From the NCBI RefSeq assembly GCF_022179545.1, contig NZ_AP025518.1, positions 4,154,001-4,218,000 of the forward strand: DNA of 64,000 nt, given 5' to 3'. Positions 1-7,808 of this stretch are shown here, in pieces. Under the pieces are notes generated by a model. That model did not search any database. It saw nothing but the letters and a program-made list of their open reading frames with translations, and was not told the origin of the DNA. The stretch's first letter is position 1. The number at the start of each line of letters is the position of its first letter. This stretch comes from Mycolicibacterium fortuitum subsp. fortuitum. Lineage in GTDB: Bacteria; Actinomycetota; Actinomycetes; Mycobacteriales; Mycobacteriaceae. A program made the position numbers and the translations under genes.

Positions 1-1433
1 TGAGGATCCAACCCTTCGGGCGGATCAGCCTCGAACGCGTCGAGCACATCGTCCGCCGCATCGTGCACCACCCGCTCGGCCTTGAGTTCTTCTTCCCGGT
101 CGGCGGCGTGGTCGTCGCAGAACCGGGACAGGTTCAGCCGGCGGATCAGCAGGGGCAGCGTCCAGCCCTGGATCAGCAGGGTGCCGACACTGACCACGAA
201 CGCGATGGCCTGGATGGTGGCGCGTTCCGGGAACGGTTCGCCGCTGGCGGTGGTGGCCGGAATCGCAGCGGCCGCGGCCAATGTGACCACGCCGCGCATC
301 CCGGTCCAGGACACCACCAGGTTCTCCCGCCAACTCAGCGAGCGGCGGTCGATCATTCTGCGCCAGCGCGCCTTGGGTTTTCGGTTACGCCGGCCGAGTG
401 CGCCGCGGGCACCGTCGGGCACCTGCACGCTGAACTTGCTCTCCACGTGCCGGGACAGCTTGTTGCGGCCGAACATCAGGAACACCGACAGCGGCCGGAT
501 GAACAGCACGATCACCAGCACGATCATCGAGGCGATCGCCACCTCGGCCAGTGACTCGTGGGCTTCGTCGAGGTGCTCCAGCACGAAACGCAGGTGCAGT
601 CCGATGTAGGCGAATACGAATGCTTCGAGCAGCACGTCCAACGAGTTCCAGACGTACCGCTCCTGCAGTCGGGTCTGGTAACCCGCGCCCATCGCACCGT
701 TTCCGACGACGAATCCGGCGACCACCACCGCCAACACCCCGGAGGCGTGCAGTTCCTCGGCGGTGATGAATGCCGCGAACGGAACCACCAGGCCCTGCAC
801 TGTTTCCAGGCCGGGGTTGTCCAGGTGCTTGCGAATCCACAGCGTCAGGTAGCCGAGCAGTGCGCCGACCAGCGGGCCGATCGTTGCGCTGTAGCCGAAC
901 AGCAGGAACGGGTTCTCGATGAAGGTGTGGCTGCCGGCCACCTGGGCCACCGCGATGGAGAACAGCGTGAGCGCGGCCGCGTCGTTGATCAGGCTCTCCC
1001 CGGTGAGAATCGCCATCACCCGTTTGGGCAAACCGAGCTTGCGCCCCACCGCCACGGCGGTCACCGCGTCGGGCGGCGCGACGATCGCGCCGAGCACCAG
1101 GGCCAGCCCGAAGGTCAGCGGCACCAACACCAGCCACGACGACACCGCGGCCACTGCAAAGGCGGTCACCACGACGAGCCCGACACCCAGGCCGAGGATG
1201 GGGCGGATGTTGCGGAAGAACGTCGGGAAAGAGAAGTCCAGCGCGGCTGAATACAGCAGCGGCGGCAGCACCACGGTCAGCAAGATGTGGGAATCGAGTT
1301 CGGGAGGTTCGAAGCCGGGAAGGAATGAGACCAGGCTCCCGATCACCACGATGATCAGGGCGGGTTCCTGGCCGCGCCGATGCGCGGCTGCGGTGACGAG
1401 GATGGCTCCGACGACGACGAGGATCAATTCCAC
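1..1433 (-). CDS. Na+/H+ antiporter, CPA1 family (3' end outside window)
   Basis: Polytopic membrane protein that would exchange Na+ (or K+) for H+ across the cytoplasmic membrane. I translated it from the complement: it opens with GTG at 1433 directly after an in-frame TGA, so the start is well fixed, and it stays open for 477 codons to the window edge. Hydrophobic segments alternate with short loops from the N-terminus. The conserved APPDAVTA and GESLINDAAAL stretches of the CPA1 core are present, with the paired acidic residue of the ion site in the latter. A hydrophilic, charged C-terminal tail begins near residue 440. It lies 37 bp downstream of nei1 on the same strand. The C-terminus is cut off by the window. 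Confidence 0.88.
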   Translation of the reverse strand, partial: MELILVVVGAILVTAAAHRRGQEPALIIVVIGSLVSFLPGFEPPELDSHILLTVVLPPLLYSAALDFSFPTFFRNIRPILGLGVGLVVVTAFAVAAVSSWLVLVPLTFGLALVLGAIVAPPDAVTAVAVGRKLGLPKRVMAILTGESLINDAAALTLFSIAVAQVAGSHTFIENPFLLFGYSATIGPLVGALLGYLTLWIRKHLDNPGLETVQGLVVPFAAFITAEELHASGVLAVVVAGFVVGNGAMGAGYQTRLQERYVWNSLDVLLEAFVFAYIGLHLRFVLEHLDEAHESLAEVAIASMIVLVIVLFIRPLSVFLMFGRNKLSRHVESKFSVQVPDGARGALGRRNRKPKARWRRMIDRRSLSWRENLVVSWTGMRGVVTLAAAAAIPATTASGEPFPERATIQAIAFVVSVGTLLIQGWTLPLLIRRLNLSRFCDDHAADREEELKAERVVHDAADDVLDAFEADPPEGLDP

Positions 1434-1470
1434 TCAGCAATTGTCCCGTGCCCGCGGCGGGGCCGCGCAC

Positions 1471-2265
1471 TCACATCTGGCAGTCCGGGCACCAGAAGAG
1501 GTTGCGGGCCTCCAGTTCCGCGGTGCGCACCGTCGCGCCGCAGACGCGGCACGCCTCCCCTGCCCGGCGGTAGACGTAGGTGCGGGGCCGCCCGGGACCA
1601 TAGGACGGAGCACCATGGTCGTGCTCGGGACGGACCACGACGATCTTGCCGCGGCGCACGCCGACCTTCATCAACTCGACGAGATCGGTCCACATGGCGC
1701 TGAATTCGGCCTGCTCGAGGTGGACACCCGGTCGGTACGGATCGATGTGGTGGCGGAACAGCAGCTCGCTGCGGTACACGTTGCCGACGCCCGCGATCAC
1801 CGACTGGTCCATCAGTAGGGCGCCGATTGACCTGCGCGACTTGCTGATCCGCCTCCATGCCAGCGCCGGGTCGGCATCCTTGCGCAGCGGATCGGGACCG
1901 AGTCGCGCGACGACGTCGGCGATCTCGGGTTCGACGATCACTTCACATACGGTCGGGCCGCGCAGATCGGTGCCGTACTCGGTGCCGACGATCCGCATCC
2001 TGACCTGGCCGACCGGCAGACCCAGCGGAACCGGGCCCTCGGTGAACGTCCCGTACAGGCCGAGGTGGATGTGTACGACGTGGCCACCGGCGTAGTGGTG
2101 GAACAGGTGCTTGCCCCAGGCGTCGGCCTGTTTGAACACCTGACCGTTGACCGCGGCGGCACCATCGGCAAAGCGGCCCTGCGGGCTGGACACCACCACC
2201 GGCGCCCGGCCGAACCGCTTCTGGTGCAGCCGGGCCAACCGGTGCAGGGTGTGCCCTTCGGGCAT
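1471..2265 (-). CDS. nei1: Fpg/Nei-family DNA glycosylase (endonuclease VIII-like, Nei1)
   Basis: Base-excision repair glycosylase/AP lyase that removes oxidised pyrimidines. The mature N-terminus P2-E3-G4 carries the catalytic proline and glutamate of the family. The helix-two-turn-helix region (around GNVYRSELLFRHHIDP) precedes a complete C-terminal zinc finger, C-x2-C-x16-C-x2-C, ending two residues before the stop. At 264 aa it has the usual family length. It starts 3 bp after the rpiB stop, the same pairing as M. tuberculosis Rv2465c-Rv2464c, which is why I assign Nei1 rather than Fpg or Nei2. Substrate preference cannot be read from sequence alone. Confidence 0.88.
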   Translation of the reverse strand: MPEGHTLHRLARLHQKRFGRAPVVVSSPQGRFADGAAAVNGQVFKQADAWGKHLFHHYAGGHVVHIHLGLYGTFTEGPVPLGLPVGQVRMRIVGTEYGTDLRGPTVCEVIVEPEIADVVARLGPDPLRKDADPALAWRRISKSRRSIGALLMDQSVIAGVGNVYRSELLFRHHIDPYRPGVHLEQAEFSAMWTDLVELMKVGVRRGKIVVVRPEHDHGAPSYGPGRPRTYVYRRAGEACRVCGATVRTAELEARNLFWCPDCQM

Positions 2266-2268
2266 GGG

Positions 2269-2748
2269 TCAGGCAGGCGCGCCGGGAACCGGCGGGGCCA
2301 CGTGGTCCTTCTCGTACTCGGCCAGGATGTCGATGCGGCGCTGGTGGCGCTCGGCTTCCGACCACGGCGTCGACAGGAACGCGTCGACGATGGCCAGCGC
2401 TTCCTCCTCGGTGTGCATGCGGCCGCCGAGACCCATCAGCTGCGCGTTGTTGTGCTCGCGGGCCAGCTTGGCAGTCTCGACGCTCCAGGCCAGGGCGCAG
2501 CGGGCGCCGGGCACCTTGTTCGCGGCGATCTGCTCACCGTTGCCGGAGCCGCCGAGCACGATGCCCAGGCTGCCGGGATCGGCGACGGTCTTGACCGCGG
2601 CGTCGATGCAGAACGCCGGGTAGTCATCATCGGCGTCGTAGGTGTAGGCACCGCAGTCGATCGGCTCGTGGCCGGTCTTCTTGAGGTGCTCGATGATGGT
2701 CTGCTTGAACTCGAATCCGGCATGGTCGGCACCGATGTAGACGCGCAT
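2269..2748 (-). CDS. rpiB: Ribose-5-phosphate isomerase B
   Basis: Interconverts ribose 5-phosphate and ribulose 5-phosphate in the non-oxidative pentose phosphate pathway; cytosolic. The 159-aa protein begins with the RpiB signature including D8-H9 (phosphosugar binding). It has the actinobacterial GGSGNGEQ loop, with S68 and E72 replacing the Cys-based site of the E. coli enzyme; in the M. tuberculosis enzyme this glutamate is the catalytic base. The C-terminus is extended and proline-rich. It is co-directional with nei1 (3-bp gap). The M. tuberculosis upstream neighbour (Rv2466c) is here displaced about 4.4 kb by inserted genes. Confidence 0.95.
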   Translation of the reverse strand: MRVYIGADHAGFEFKQTIIEHLKKTGHEPIDCGAYTYDADDDYPAFCIDAAVKTVADPGSLGIVLGGSGNGEQIAANKVPGARCALAWSVETAKLAREHNNAQLMGLGGRMHTEEEALAIVDAFLSTPWSEAERHQRRIDILAEYEKDHVAPPVPGAPA

Positions 2749-2769
2749 GCCGGTAACCCTAACGCGTCT

Positions 2770-3324
2770 TCAGGTCGCCACAGCACCAGCTCGAATACCT
2801 GCCAGCAGCAGATCGAGCATGCGCTGCGCCTGCTCGGCCGAGCCGCTGGCCAGGAAGATCCCGAGCAGGCTCGACACCACGTCCTCGGCCCGCACATCGG
2901 CGCGCAGACTGCCATCGGTGATGCCGGCATCGAGCAGCGTCTGGACGGCACCGGTGATGCTCGCCTTGGTGTCGCGGTGGTCGCCCGCGCCGGATTCGAA
3001 GATGGTGCGCAGTGATTCGGCCATGCCCTTCTTGGCCGCGACGAATGTCGCGTAGCGGTCCATCCACCGACGTAGCGCCACCGGCGGCGGGTACCGGCCG
3101 GACAGGTCGGCCGCGGATGCGGAGACCTCGGCCAGCTCGGCGCGGTAGACGGCCTCGATGAGGGCCTCGCGGCTCGGGAAGTGACGGTAGAGCGTCCCGA
3201 TGCCGACACCGGCGTCGCGGGCGATGGCCTCGAGCGAGACGGGACCGTCCGACGCGGCGAACGCCGCCGCTGCGGCCGCGAGCAGGCGCTCTCTGTTGCG
3301 CCGCGCGTCAGCCCGTTCAGCCAT
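2770..3324 (-). CDS. TetR-family transcriptional repressor
   Basis: A 184-aa one-component regulator. The N-terminal helix-turn-helix (about residues 10-55) contains the TetR signature ...VGIGTLYRHFPSREAL. The remainder is an all-helical ligand and dimerisation domain ending in a pocket-forming hydrophobic helix. It is divergent from the aldo/keto reductase at 3407, with two copies of a CGGAGG-N2-CCTCCG palindrome between them. The first copy also overlaps the GGAGG that would be this gene's own ribosome binding site. Autoregulation plus control of the reductase is therefore the obvious inference. The ligand is unknown. Confidence 0.85.
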   Translation of the reverse strand: MAERADARRNRERLLAAAAAAFAASDGPVSLEAIARDAGVGIGTLYRHFPSREALIEAVYRAELAEVSASAADLSGRYPPPVALRRWMDRYATFVAAKKGMAESLRTIFESGAGDHRDTKASITGAVQTLLDAGITDGSLRADVRAEDVVSSLLGIFLASGSAEQAQRMLDLLLAGIRAGAVAT

Positions 3325-3326
3325 AG

Positions 3327-3340
3327 CGGAGGCTCCTCCG
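3327..3340. promoter_or_regulatory. Candidate TetR operator 1 (CGGAGG-CT-CCTCCG)
   Basis: Perfect 6-bp inverted repeat with a 2-nt centre, starting 3 bp upstream of the TetR start codon. Its centre is 32 bp, about three helical turns, from that of the second copy. Seen directly; function as operator is inferred from position. Confidence 0.6.
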
Positions 3341-3357
3341 TTTTGCTAGCGTATGAA

Positions 3358-3373
3358 GCGGAGGACCCTCCGC
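3358..3373. promoter_or_regulatory. Candidate TetR operator 2 (GCGGAGG-AC-CCTCCGC)
   Basis: Perfect 7-bp inverted repeat with a 2-nt centre; same core as the copy at 3327. It lies 33 bp upstream of the GTG start of the aldo/keto reductase. It would sit over or just after that gene's promoter. Confidence 0.6.
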
Positions 3374-3406
3374 ATCGCTGTCAGTATGACACTCCAGGAG
3401 CGCATC

Positions 3407-4333
3407 GTGAGCACATCGCACCCCGGCGGCACCGGCATCATCGGACAACACACCGTGGCGCGAATCGGCTACGGCGCCATGGGATTGGGGCACAGCCTCC
3501 CCCACGACGACGCCACCGCAGTGTTGCACCGCGCGGTGGAACTGGGCGTCAACCACATCGACACCGCGTCCTTCTACGACGACGGCGTGGTGAATCAGCG
3601 CATCCGTGCCGCACTCGCCCCGTACCGCGAGGACCTCGTGATCGTCAGCAAGGTCGGCGCCCGGCCGGCCACGGGGCCGGTCCCGCTGGCGCTCGCCCAA
3701 CATCCGGCCGATCTCCGCGCGGCCGTCGAACTGGACCTGGCCGGTCTCGGACTGGACCAGATTCCGGTCGTGAACCTGCGCCGCGCCGACATCGGCCCAG
3801 GTCTCACCGCCGAGGGCGATCAGATCGTCGACCTGGACGATCAGTTGGCCGAGATGATCGCCCTGCGCGACGAGGGCAAGATCGGCGCGATCGGAATCAG
3901 CAACGTCGACCTGGCCACCCTGCGCCGCGCGCTGCCCGCCGGAATGGTGTGCGTGCAGAACGCCTACAGCCTGCTCAACCGCGACCATGAGGACGAACTG
4001 ACACTCTGCCGAGAGGAAGGCATCGCGTGGGTGCCGTTCTTCCCCCTCGGCTCGGCGTTCCCCGGGTTTCCGAAAGTCGCCGAAAACGATGTGGTGCAAC
4101 GGGTCGCCACCGACCTCGGGGTCAGCGGCGCACAGGTCGGGCTGGCATGGCTACTCGCGCACGCGCCCAACACCCTGCTCATCGCCGGGACGACGTCGGT
4201 CGCCCACCTGGAGCAGAACCTGGCGGCCGGCGACGTCACCCTGAACGAGCAGCAACTGGCCGATCTCGACGCCGTCGCTGCCGAACTACCCCAGGGTGAT
4301 GGCGTCCAGGCGTTCCTTGATGAAGGCCGATGA
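3407..4333 (+). CDS. Aldo/keto reductase
   Basis: NADPH-dependent TIM-barrel oxidoreductase of 308 aa. I place the start at GTG 3407, which has AGGAG six bases upstream (3396-3400), rather than the in-frame ATG at 3353, which lies inside the operator region. The tetrad residues D52, Y57 and K82 are recognisable. The usual catalytic histidine is replaced by N123 (in VVNLRR), a pattern I associate with YdbC/PdxI-type reductases (pyridoxal reductase), although substrate assignment is inference. It is controlled, by position, by the divergent TetR. Its last 48 bp overlap tail-to-tail with the dioxygenase gene on the other strand. Confidence 0.85.
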   Translation: MSTSHPGGTGIIGQHTVARIGYGAMGLGHSLPHDDATAVLHRAVELGVNHIDTASFYDDGVVNQRIRAALAPYREDLVIVSKVGARPATGPVPLALAQHPADLRAAVELDLAGLGLDQIPVVNLRRADIGPGLTAEGDQIVDLDDQLAEMIALRDEGKIGAIGISNVDLATLRRALPAGMVCVQNAYSLLNRDHEDELTLCREEGIAWVPFFPLGSAFPGFPKVAENDVVQRVATDLGVSGAQVGLAWLLAHAPNTLLIAGTTSVAHLEQNLAAGDVTLNEQQLADLDAVAAELPQGDGVQAFLDEGR

Positions 4334-5245
4334 CGACACCGGCTCCAAACCGCCGACCTTGCCGATGGGTGGTTCCAGCGGGGCGACGAGCGCGTCGTGG
4401 TTGGCCTCGTAGAAATAGATCAGCGAGACCAGGTCTTCCTCGGGCGCGTGCGGCTGGGGCGGTAGCACGCGGTGCCGGCCCGACGGCCAGCGCCGGCCAC
4501 TCCAGTACTCCAGCAGATCACCGATGTTGACGGTGAGTGATCCGGGCTCCCACGGTGCGTCCTCCCAGCCCTCCTGCTCGGAGTACACCTGCAGTCCGCC
4601 TGCGCCCGGTTCGCGGTCGAGGACCGTCACCGTGCCGAAGTCGGTGTGCGGGCCGATCCGGAACTGTCCGGGCTCGGGCTCCCCCACCACGCTGACCGGC
4701 GGATAGTGGTTGATGTTCATGGTCCAGGTCGGCCGATCGGCCAGGGCGACAAAGGGATTGAACGGCAGTCCGAGAGCATGGGCGAACAGGGCCAGCAGGT
4801 CATCGGATACCTTCCGCATCGCGGCGGTGTACTCCTCGACCAATGCCTGCAGCGCGGGCACCTCGGCCGGCCACACGTTGGGCGCGAACCAGATCCGGTC
4901 GACCTCCGGGTCACCGGTCGCCGTCTCGGCGCCCAGGCTGTAGCTCTCCTTCAGATCAGGTGGCGTCTCGGTGCCCTCGGCGTAACCGTTGGCCTCGGCT
5001 CCGGGTCCGATCCAGCCGTGCCCGCCGACGGGGACCGAATAACTCTCCTTGACCTCGTGGGGCAACGCGAAGAACTCCCGGCTGGCCGCACGCACCCGCG
5101 CCGCCAGGTCCGGGTCGACACCGTGCCCGGTGACGACAATGAACCCGGCACGCTGCAGCCCGGCGTCCACCTCGGCGGCGACCGCGTCGGCCTCGGCCCC
5201 GCCGGCGTACCACCGCGCCAAGTCGATCGTTGCTATCGCGCTCAT
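4286..5245 (-). CDS. Isopenicillin-N-synthase-like 2-oxoglutarate/Fe(II) dioxygenase
   Basis: A 319-aa member of the IPNS/2OG-Fe(II) oxygenase family. The N-terminal DIOX_N part contains FIVVTGHGVD (about 35-44). The jelly-roll core has the iron triad H200-x-D202 ... H258. The Arg-x-Ser that usually binds the 2-oxoglutarate carboxylate reads V-S (LVSLIYF, about 272-278), so the Arg is missing at that spot. The start ATG overlaps the deaminase stop (ATGA), so the two are translationally coupled. Placement after a cytosine deaminase and permease suggests oxidation of a pyrimidine base. Fungal thymine 7-hydroxylase belongs to this same superfamily, but that role is hypothesis only. Confidence 0.85.
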   Translation of the reverse strand: MSAIATIDLARWYAGGAEADAVAAEVDAGLQRAGFIVVTGHGVDPDLAARVRAASREFFALPHEVKESYSVPVGGHGWIGPGAEANGYAEGTETPPDLKESYSLGAETATGDPEVDRIWFAPNVWPAEVPALQALVEEYTAAMRKVSDDLLALFAHALGLPFNPFVALADRPTWTMNINHYPPVSVVGEPEPGQFRIGPHTDFGTVTVLDREPGAGGLQVYSEQEGWEDAPWEPGSLTVNIGDLLEYWSGRRWPSGRHRVLPPQPHAPEEDLVSLIYFYEANHDALVAPLEPPIGKVGGLEPVSSSAFIKERLDAITLG

Positions 5246-5682
5246 TCGCCGATGTCCTCCGCCCACAGATCCGGTCTCTCGGCGATGAAGTTCTGCATCA
5301 TCTCCACACAGCGCTCGTCGTCGAGCACGGTCACCGCCACTCCATGCTCGGCCAGCCAGTCGTGCCCACCGGTGAAGGTCCGACTCTCCCCGATCAGGAC
5401 GGCGCCGATGTTGAACTGACGGACCAGCCCGCTGCAGTACCAACACGGCGAGAGCGTCGTCACCATGATCGTGGACCGGTAGCCGCGCTGGCGCCCGGCG
5501 GCCCGGAAGGCGTCGGTCTCGGCGTGGACCGACGGGTCGTCGTTCTGCACGCGCCGGTTGTGCCCGGCACCCAGCAGCGTTCCGTCCGAGCCGAACAGGG
5601 CCGCGCCGATCGGAATACCGCCCTCGGCCAACCCTTTTCGCGCTTCCTCGACAGCGACGTCGAGCATCTGGCCCGGGGTCAT
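5242..5682 (-). CDS. Cytosine deaminase, fungal (FCY1) type
   Basis: Zinc-dependent deaminase of 146 aa converting cytosine to uracil. Zinc and catalytic residues are H53-A-E55 and P79-C80-x2-C83. The C-terminal end (DDERC...IAERPDLWAEDIGE) closely resembles the C-terminal lid of yeast cytosine deaminase, unlike bacterial CodA (an amidohydrolase) or TadA. The start chosen is ATG 5682, which overlaps the permease stop as ATGA and has GGAAGG upstream; an earlier in-frame start at 5721 would lie inside the permease gene. Acceptance of 5-methylcytosine is known for the fungal enzyme and possible here. Confidence 0.88.
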   Translation of the reverse strand: MTPGQMLDVAVEEARKGLAEGGIPIGAALFGSDGTLLGAGHNRRVQNDDPSVHAETDAFRAAGRQRGYRSTIMVTTLSPCWYCSGLVRQFNIGAVLIGESRTFTGGHDWLAEHGVAVTVLDDERCVEMMQNFIAERPDLWAEDIGE

Positions 5683-7076
5683 GCCGGCACCTTCCGTTCC
5701 TCGGCGAGCCGGGATCGGCACAACATCAGATAGCTCGCCCCGGCGATGAGGAAGCCGACGAAGAACGTGATGTCACCCAACTGCGGAACCTCTCGCGCGA
5801 TGTACCCGACGAACTTCGTCTGGTTGCAGAACAGTGTCACCGACACCACCAGGCCGAGCAGGAACGACGCCAGGCCGGGCCAGTTGGTGTAGGACCGGTC
5901 GTAGAGGAAGTGTGCGACGGGCTGATCCCTGCGCAGGTACTCGTCGGCGAACACCACCCCGAGCCACGGCCCGATCCAGTAGGCGATGATCAACAGGAAC
6001 GCCTCGTAGCTTGCCGCGGCGTCGGCCAGCGCCCACCAGGCGATGAGGAATCCGACGACGCCGAAGAACGCCGTCGCCAGGGCCCGGGCGATATGGTGCG
6101 GCAGTTTGATCCCGATGGTCACGAAAGCCATTGCGCCCGAATAGATGTTGATCGCGTTCGCGGCCACCGCCCCGATCGCGATGGCCAGCAGTGTCAAACT
6201 GGCCAGCCAGGGGGCCAGCTCCGAGGTGAACGCAGTCGTCGGATTTTCCGAGACCGCGGGGCCGATGGTCACCGAGGCCGCGCCGACGGTCTGCAAAAGC
6301 ATGCACGACACGAACAATCCTGCGGCGGCGAAGAATCCGGTGCGTGGGCCGGCCTCGCTCCGGGGCAGGTAGCGGGTGTAGTCGGCGGTGTACGGTGCCC
6401 ATCCGGCGACGTAGCCGAACGCGGTGCCCACGGTCAGCAGGAAGCCGCCCATGCCGCCGACACCGTTCGGGATAGCCGGGGCGCCGAAGTCCGCCTTGGT
6501 CAGGATCACCACCGAGGTGATGGCGAAGATGACTGCGAGCACGGGGAACGCCCACCGTTCGAACGCCTGAACCAGGTTGTGCCCGAACACCGCGAGCGCG
6601 GTCTGCACCACGACGACGAGCACCAGGGTCAGCACTGGCGCGATGCCGAACAGGGTGGACAGCGCGAACGCGCCGCTGACGCTGTTGGTGGCGAACCATC
6701 CGATGCCCGCGGTCACCGTCATCAGCAGCGAGGGCACGGCGTTGCCCCGGAAGCCGAACGCCAGCCGGCCCAGCACCATTTGCGGAACACCGTGCAGCGG
6801 GCCGCGTTTGGACAGGAAGTAGTGCGCGAGTGCGCCGAGTCCGGTGCCGATGGCAAGGCCGGCCACCGCCTGCCAGAACGTCATGCCGTAGACGGAGACC
6901 GCCAGCACCCCCAGGAAGATGGTGGCGAACTCCAGGTTCGGCGAGGTCCAGGTCCAGAACAGCTGGCTGGGTTTTCCGTGCCGGTCGGCGTCGGCGATGT
7001 GCTCGTTGCCGCCCGGTTCCACGGCGGCGATTCGGTCCCGGTACGAGCCGTCGGTGCTGGGCTCAGCCGCTGTCAT
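5679..7076 (-). CDS. NCS1-family purine/cytosine permease
   Basis: A 465-aa inner-membrane transporter with about 12 predicted hydrophobic segments, importing a nucleobase (most likely cytosine) by H+ or Na+ symport. The hydrophilic N-terminal stretch of about 40 residues and the segment PLHGVPQMVLGRLAFGFRGN followed by NSVSGAFAL are typical of the cytosine-permease branch. It is the first gene of a three-gene unit (permease, deaminase, dioxygenase), all linked by 4-bp overlaps. The operon would start in the 67-bp gap after the nitroreductase gene, where an inverted repeat sits (7110-7137). Confidence 0.88.
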   Translation of the reverse strand: MTAAEPSTDGSYRDRIAAVEPGGNEHIADADRHGKPSQLFWTWTSPNLEFATIFLGVLAVSVYGMTFWQAVAGLAIGTGLGALAHYFLSKRGPLHGVPQMVLGRLAFGFRGNAVPSLLMTVTAGIGWFATNSVSGAFALSTLFGIAPVLTLVLVVVVQTALAVFGHNLVQAFERWAFPVLAVIFAITSVVILTKADFGAPAIPNGVGGMGGFLLTVGTAFGYVAGWAPYTADYTRYLPRSEAGPRTGFFAAAGLFVSCMLLQTVGAASVTIGPAVSENPTTAFTSELAPWLASLTLLAIAIGAVAANAINIYSGAMAFVTIGIKLPHHIARALATAFFGVVGFLIAWWALADAAASYEAFLLIIAYWIGPWLGVVFADEYLRRDQPVAHFLYDRSYTNWPGLASFLLGLVVSVTLFCNQTKFVGYIAREVPQLGDITFFVGFLIAGASYLMLCRSRLAEERKVPA

Positions 7077-7109
7077 CCGTACACCGTGGCGTGAGCCGCG
7101 GTGTTACGC

Positions 7110-7137
7110 AACCGGAATCGCGATTTTGGGTCCGGTT
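7110..7137. promoter_or_regulatory. Inverted repeat AACCGGA-N14-TCCGGTT upstream of the permease
   Basis: Perfect 7-bp arms; the spacer contains a second palindrome AATCGCGATT. It lies 33 bp before the permease start and 6 bp after the nitroreductase stop. It could be an operator or a terminator of the upstream gene; no T-run follows on either strand. Confidence 0.4.
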
Positions 7138-7143
7138 CACCCG

Positions 7144-7761
7144 TCAGTCGAACTGAGGTGCCTCGGTGCGGGAGCGCTTGAGCTCCCAGAAATGCGGGTA
7201 CGACGCGAAGGTCACCGACGCGTCCCAGAGTTTGCCGGCCTCTTCGCCGCGCGGGATCTTGGAGAGCACCGGGCCGAAGAACGCGACACCGTTGACGTGG
7301 ATGGTCGGAGTGCCGACGTCCTCGCCGACGGCGTCCATGCCGGCATGGTGGCTCTTACGCAACGCATCGTCGTACTTGTCGGTGTTGGCCGCCTCGGCCA
7401 GCTCGGCGGGCAGACCCACTTCCTCGAGAGCCTGCGCGATGACGGTGTCGAGGTCCTTGTTGTCCTGGTTGTGAATCCTGAAACCCATCGCGGTATAGAG
7501 CGGGCCGAGGATCTCCGGCCCCTTGAGCTGCTCGGCGGCGATGGCGACCCGGACCGGGCCCCACGCCTTCTTCATCAGTTCCTGGTAATTCTCCGGCAGG
7601 TCACGGCCTTCGTTGAGGACGGCCAGGCTCATGACGTGAAACTGCACGTCGATGTCGCGGACCTTCTCGACCTCCAGGATCCAGCGCGACGTGATCCAGC
7701 ACCACGGGCACAGCGGGTCGAACCAGAAGCCGGCGGTGTCTTTTTGGTCGGTGGGAGCCAT
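7144..7761 (-). CDS. Mycothiol-dependent nitroreductase, DsbA/FrnE fold (Rv2466c-like)
   Basis: Cytosolic thioredoxin-fold oxidoreductase of 205 aa. It has the C18-P-W-C21 active site close to the N-terminus, a helical insertion, and the cis-proline loop (GTPTIH, about 151-156). The M. tuberculosis orthologue Rv2466c is reduced by mycothiol, protects against oxidative stress and activates nitro prodrugs such as TP053. In M. tuberculosis it belongs to the SigH regulon, and a SigH-like promoter is visible here about 50-75 bp upstream. No signal peptide. The start at 7761 has a GAGAGGA-type ribosome binding site. Confidence 0.92.
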   Translation of the reverse strand: MAPTDQKDTAGFWFDPLCPWCWITSRWILEVEKVRDIDVQFHVMSLAVLNEGRDLPENYQELMKKAWGPVRVAIAAEQLKGPEILGPLYTAMGFRIHNQDNKDLDTVIAQALEEVGLPAELAEAANTDKYDDALRKSHHAGMDAVGEDVGTPTIHVNGVAFFGPVLSKIPRGEEAGKLWDASVTFASYPHFWELKRSRTEAPQFD

Positions 7762-7808
7762 CTACGCGTTCCTCTCGGTGTGGTTCAAGGCACAGCTGCG
7801 TTCAACAC

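Noticed and set aside
385..1470. Minus-strand 361-codon frame over the antiporter
   Set aside because: Arg/Gly-rich shadow frame; the antiporter frame with GTG 1433 has the transmembrane pattern and family motifs.
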